NCBI GenBank assembly: GCA_000469685.2
Contig: LS997564.1
Coordinates: forward strand, 24,672,459 to 24,736,458
Origin: Haemonchus contortus
Taxonomy: Eukaryota > Nematoda > Chromadorea > Rhabditida > Trichostrongylidae
Direction of reading: 5' to 3'
DNA: 64,000 bases
Both the position numbers and the translations under genes were made by a program. Positions 60,877-64,000 of this stretch are shown here, one piece after another (the stretch's first letter is position 1; each line of letters begins with the position of its first letter). The notes under the pieces are model-generated. The model made no database searches, was not told where the DNA came from, and was given only the letters and a program-made list of their open reading frames with translations.

Positions 60877-61336
60877 GGGGCGTCAAAAAGAAATGCTGTT
60901 CGTCTCAATATGGTCTTCTTTCGCTGTTACTCTTCATCTGTTGAATGCCGAGAAAAAATGGAAAACCTATCATGTGATTCCGGAATTCAGACCATGGAAA
61001 GCCTTTCTATTGTCTTTTACTGGATTTTTAGGAGGTATGTACCTGATAGCACTGATTCGAATATAAGAATTTGAATTTTGAATTTAGGCCTAATTGTATT
61101 CCCATTTTTCCACCAGTTTTGCATGCCTAAGCTGAGCCCGCACATGCGAATGTCACGATTTTCATCATTTTCAAAGAATTCACCTACTGGGATAGACAAT
61201 ATCGCAAATAGGTAAAATAATGCACGGCTCATCAAAAAACCATTTATTTGTTTCAGAACGACCTAGAGAAGAGCTTGCAAGAGCATTCGGCTACGGATGA
61301 AAGATACCGTTTCTGGTGGGAGGAGCGTGCAGCGTA
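60877..61336 (+). CDS. Candidate exons of an unidentified membrane or secreted protein
   Basis: Exon A (60877 to about 61030) follows CTTCCTTTTAG and reads VDPFLTGRQKEMLFVSIWSS, FAVTLHLLNAEKKW, YHVIPEFRPWKAFLLSFTGF, ending at GTATGT. Exon B candidate (61088-61211) reads LIVFPFFHQFCMPKLSPHMR onward. Exon C (acceptor TGTTTCAG at 61256) reads either ERPREELARAFGYG in the phase set by exon A, or NDLEKSLQEHSATDERYRFW, WEERAA then TAA in phase 0. The second reading looks more coding-like, but no join I tried puts it in phase. Two hydrophobic stretches suggest membrane association or a signal peptide starting at the internal ATG. No family recognised. Confidence 0.35.
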
Positions 61337-61369
61337 ATGACGCTTGGGAGCTTTAGACGTCAACGCATA

Positions 61370-61895
61370 CAGTAGCGCTCAAAAGTCTTCGGTGAAATGG
61401 TTCTTCAGCCGTACTTTTCAGGCGTAACTTCTTTCCTACTGGATCTAATCAAGCGAAATTTCTATATTCGAAGCGTGGATGTATTGTGGATATTTAACAC
61501 TATTAACCAGCAGTCTGATCATGTTCCAGATATTCCAAAGAGCATGAACTCAAAATCGACTGAAAATACAGATGATGGTCCTTCTAGAATCTCTTTTCTT
61601 TTTATAATGTCAAAAGTGTACGAGCGGTAACGCCGTTCACAGGAGATGAGAAAAACGCACATAAGGTGTTAATAAGTGCAGACGCCAACAACTTTAGTTT
61701 TTGCAAAATGTGCTACCGCAACAAACACCTTACTCTACCTGTGGATATTGCAGCTCTACAGTGAAATAGGGTTGGGTAGGGTGAAGTATGCTCTAGTTGG
61801 ACATATCCAAATTTCGTGTCATTCGGTCTACTAAGAAAAAAGTTATGAACGAAAAAGCTTCAAAGCATTTCACTGAAGACTTTTGAGCGCTACTG
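61370..61895. mobile_element. Tc1/mariner-type non-autonomous element (526 bp)
   Basis: Inverted ends of about 30 bp begin CAGTAGCGCTCAAAAGTCTT on both sides with one mismatch, flanked by TA duplications at 61368-61369 and 61896-61897. No transposase frame is recognised inside, so it is a MITE-like deletion derivative. Confidence 0.85.
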
Positions 61896-61899
61896 TATG

Positions 61900-62845
61900 T
61901 AGCTTGATTTCGAGGGCTTCCATCACTCACAGACAAATGCACAAATATAATCGTTCCACGAATTGAGCAGGGCATGCTACAGTGAAGCAAATCTCGGCCC
62001 GTTGAACCTTTGACGACAATTGCACTCACCGGTGAGTGCCACTATGACCGGCGCATGGGACGGGGCACCCAATGTTGGGCGCCACCATAGTTTTTTGTTT
62101 CTTTGCGCGTTTGAGCCTTATTCAAATTTTTCGTTATTCATCATAAACTTCGCAGCATTCATATTCGATATGATCCAGGCGAATGTTCCGTAAGAGCTTA
62201 TTTATTGACAAGCTTATTTATTACAAACATACAGTGCGTTTCATAATTATATAAGGTCACCCTCGATTTTTGCGATTCTGGAGAAAGCAGCCGGAATGCA
62301 ACTTTTTGGCGAACACAGGAAGATTCCTCATCATAATGTACCTCCGTATTCGAATTTTGGTCGCAATATCCTTCACCACAAATCATGAACTTTTTAAAGA
62401 TAGTGTCGGCTTTTATACCGTTTCATAATTATAAGTTCATCGTCCAAAGATCCAAAGTCCAAAGATTTATTCTGGTTCCTCAACTCATATTGGAACTTTA
62501 TAGAACCATGAGTTTACCGTTGCACATTGCGAAAACGGTTCCGACAAGGTCCGTCTGCTTCTTTCCTGACGATATGAAGTTTTCAAGCTGTAAAGGGTTC
62601 TACAGTTCATTGCCCCATCCGCAGGAGGTTAAAACAGACTTATAGTCGAAAGTTAATCCAGAAAAGCACAGCATCAGTGCACTACCGCATGGTCGCACAA
62701 TGGGACATACTCTTCCCAGTCAAGGGCAACAGTCATGACAAAGTAATCATTCGGCAAGGAAGTGAAGGATAACCTCTTCGCTCACGGGATGAACTTGAAA
62801 ATTTTCCAAAGCAATGAAACTCTATCATTGCTGTTGCCCTCAGTT
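61900..62845. other. Intergenic stretch 3' of the orphan secreted gene
   Basis: No gene recognised. TACAGTGCGTTTCATAATTA near 62230 and TACCGTTTCATAATTATAAG near 62417 look like two diverged Tc1-type ends in the same orientation. The complement of TTTATT at 62466-62471 could serve as a polyadenylation signal for the minus-strand gene. Confidence 0.4.
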
Positions 62846-62847
62846 AT

Positions 62848-63465
62848 TTACATTGCATCATTCTCGCCTCCAACTGTGGAGGCGATTTGATCCGTAAAAA
62901 CCAAAGTGTGTACCTCTTCACAGTCAGCACCATAGATTTTGTATCCCATAGCGAATTTGTGACCGATTCTCTCCGTTTTTCCGTAAACCAGGTTGTGGTC
63001 GTAGTGGACTCCGTGTCTGTGCGCATGTTGTTCAACCTGAATGTAGCTTTGTCACGAAGTCTTCCGCTACTGAATCAACCCCGAGTGATCTGCGAAAGCG
63101 AGAGGAGAGCTTTTTTCATGGTTGCAACATTTCTTACCCCTTGTTTGAATGCTCTCTCGAAGATTGGGTTAAATGTCGGGTTGAATTTCAGTTGGGTTTC
63201 GACAAGGACGTGTGCTTGATCGACCGCGCGCTTTTTGCCGCCAGCATTCATAGTGTTATTCCCTGAGGCATTAGCACCCGCCGATCCCGACGAAGACGAC
63301 GAAGTGGACGGCTTACATGCCTGAATGAAATTTCCAAAAGAAATTTTCCTGTCAGCTAATTTGCTTAAGTGAACTATTCAAAGTTCGGGGCAGTCATACT
63401 TTCATGAGCGAAAAACATACCAGTGAAAAAGCTAGAAGGCCCAGAAAGACCACTAGACGAAGCAT
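62848..63465 (-). CDS. Secreted orphan protein, three exons (138 aa)
   Basis: Minus strand, exons 63421-63465, 63138-63320 and 62848-63036 (417 nt; 138 aa plus TAA), all junctions in phase 0. Exon 1 is exactly a signal peptide, MLRLVVFLGLLAFSL, ending at GTATGT. Exon 2 (after ATTTCATTCAG) begins ACKPSTSSSSSGSAGANASG, a Ser/Gly/Ala linker, then KKRAVDQAHVLVETQLKFNP and ends FERAFKQG at GTAAGA. Exon 3 (after ACATTCAG) reads VEQHAHRHGVHYDHNLVYGK onward and ends STVGGENDAM. Two cysteines only. The KKR before AVDQ looks like a prohormone-type cleavage site, and NPTFNPIF suggests a folded domain, but I recognise no family. An AATAAAAGG lies about 40-50 bases upstream of the ATG. Consistent splice signals and phases make the model strong even though function is unknown. 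Confidence 0.78.
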
Positions 63466-64000
63466 ATTGAATCGATGCGCTGACCTGTGGCCCTCACCAT
63501 TTCCTTTTATTCGTTACGATGGTCTATTTTTGGATAACTTGGAAACAATGGGATGTTTAAAAAAAATAACAAAAAGATGTGATGGAAAAGAAACTGTCAG
63601 AAACCCGTCCCCTGTGTTCTTTGCTGCCACCATTCGAATGAGAGTGGAAAGGCAAGTAAACGAACAAATAATTGACCTTTGAAAGGGAGGCTCACCGTGC
63701 TGTGTGGGTAGAATAATATCACAATGAATTCTCTTTGAAACTTGGTCTTTGAGAGCTGAGTTCCACATGGAAAACTCCTACTGAATTCATTGGAGTAAAA
63801 ATGGTGGTAGCAACTGGTAATGTCTGGTAGGACGCTACATAATGATCATTCAGTGGACTACGAGCAGTCTAATGGGCCATGGCGAAGCGTTGTCCAATGA
63901 AGTATTATACGATCAGTAGCCAAGTTCCAACAAAGAAGTGCTTGGGATAGTTTAATTACGTGCGACTCGTCCACCTTAACTCAAAGAGCAAACTTCACTT
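63466..64000. other. Upstream of the orphan secreted gene
   Basis: Presumed promoter side of the minus-strand gene. No other gene or repeat recognised. Frames at 63404-63682 overlap exon 1 and are incidental. Confidence 0.4.

Noticed and set aside
62198..62440. Possible Tc1-type element with CAGTGCGTTTCATAATTA ends
   Set aside because: The two end-like sequences are in direct, not inverted, orientation, so no element could be delimited.

Overview
This is a gene-poor, repeat-rich piece of a nematode genome, most likely a strongylid such as a hookworm. That assignment is an inference from four things: nematode-type splice acceptors (TTTCAG), a coding sequence that reads exon by exon as nematode GRK-2, a splice acceptor 8 bases upstream of its start codon as expected for spliced-leader trans-splicing, and the mix of CR1-like, RTE-like and Penelope-like retroelement remnants with tRNA-derived SINEs and MITEs. 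No bacterial features (operons, CRISPR, ribosome binding sites) are present.

Layout. 1-10,000: no gene recognised; a 141-bp tandem duplication, several copies of a tRNA-derived SINE (one interrupted by a Tc1/mariner-type insertion with perfect 28-bp ends) and unassigned DNA. 10,002-about 30,910 (+): one large gene for a G-protein-coupled receptor kinase of the GRK2/GRK3 class. I could join 18 exons with consistent phases at every junction into 2,121 coding bases (706 residues); its introns (50 bp to 5.4 kb) hold SINEs, a striking 35-bp-arm hairpin and G-rich tracts. 31,000-43,960: intergenic, with decayed CR1, RTE and Penelope-like elements, hairpins and nested MITEs. 44,460-45,136 (+): exons of an unidentified low-complexity protein. 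45,380-54,450: a MITE-rich stretch enclosing a small two-exon secreted-protein gene (51,469-51,838, +), a divergently oriented decayed paralogue (50,168-50,530, -) and a duplicated gene fragment (53,184-53,370). 54,868-55,402: an inverted repeat of Penelope-type terminal sequence. 56,280-59,200 (+): a long, frame-broken CR1-like LINE with recognisable endonuclease and YADD reverse transcriptase. 60,877-61,336 (+): possible exons of an unidentified membrane or secreted protein. 61,370-61,895: a TA-flanked Tc1-type non-autonomous element. 62,848-63,465 (-): a complete three-exon gene for a 138-residue secreted orphan protein.

The best supported gene is the GRK, which would phosphorylate activated seven-transmembrane receptors at the membrane, with an RGS-homology domain able to bind G-alpha-q and a PH domain expected to bind G-beta-gamma and lipids. 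The less familiar content is the small secreted genes: one complete orphan and one pair of divergent paralogues where one copy is decaying. No functional link between the genes is evident.
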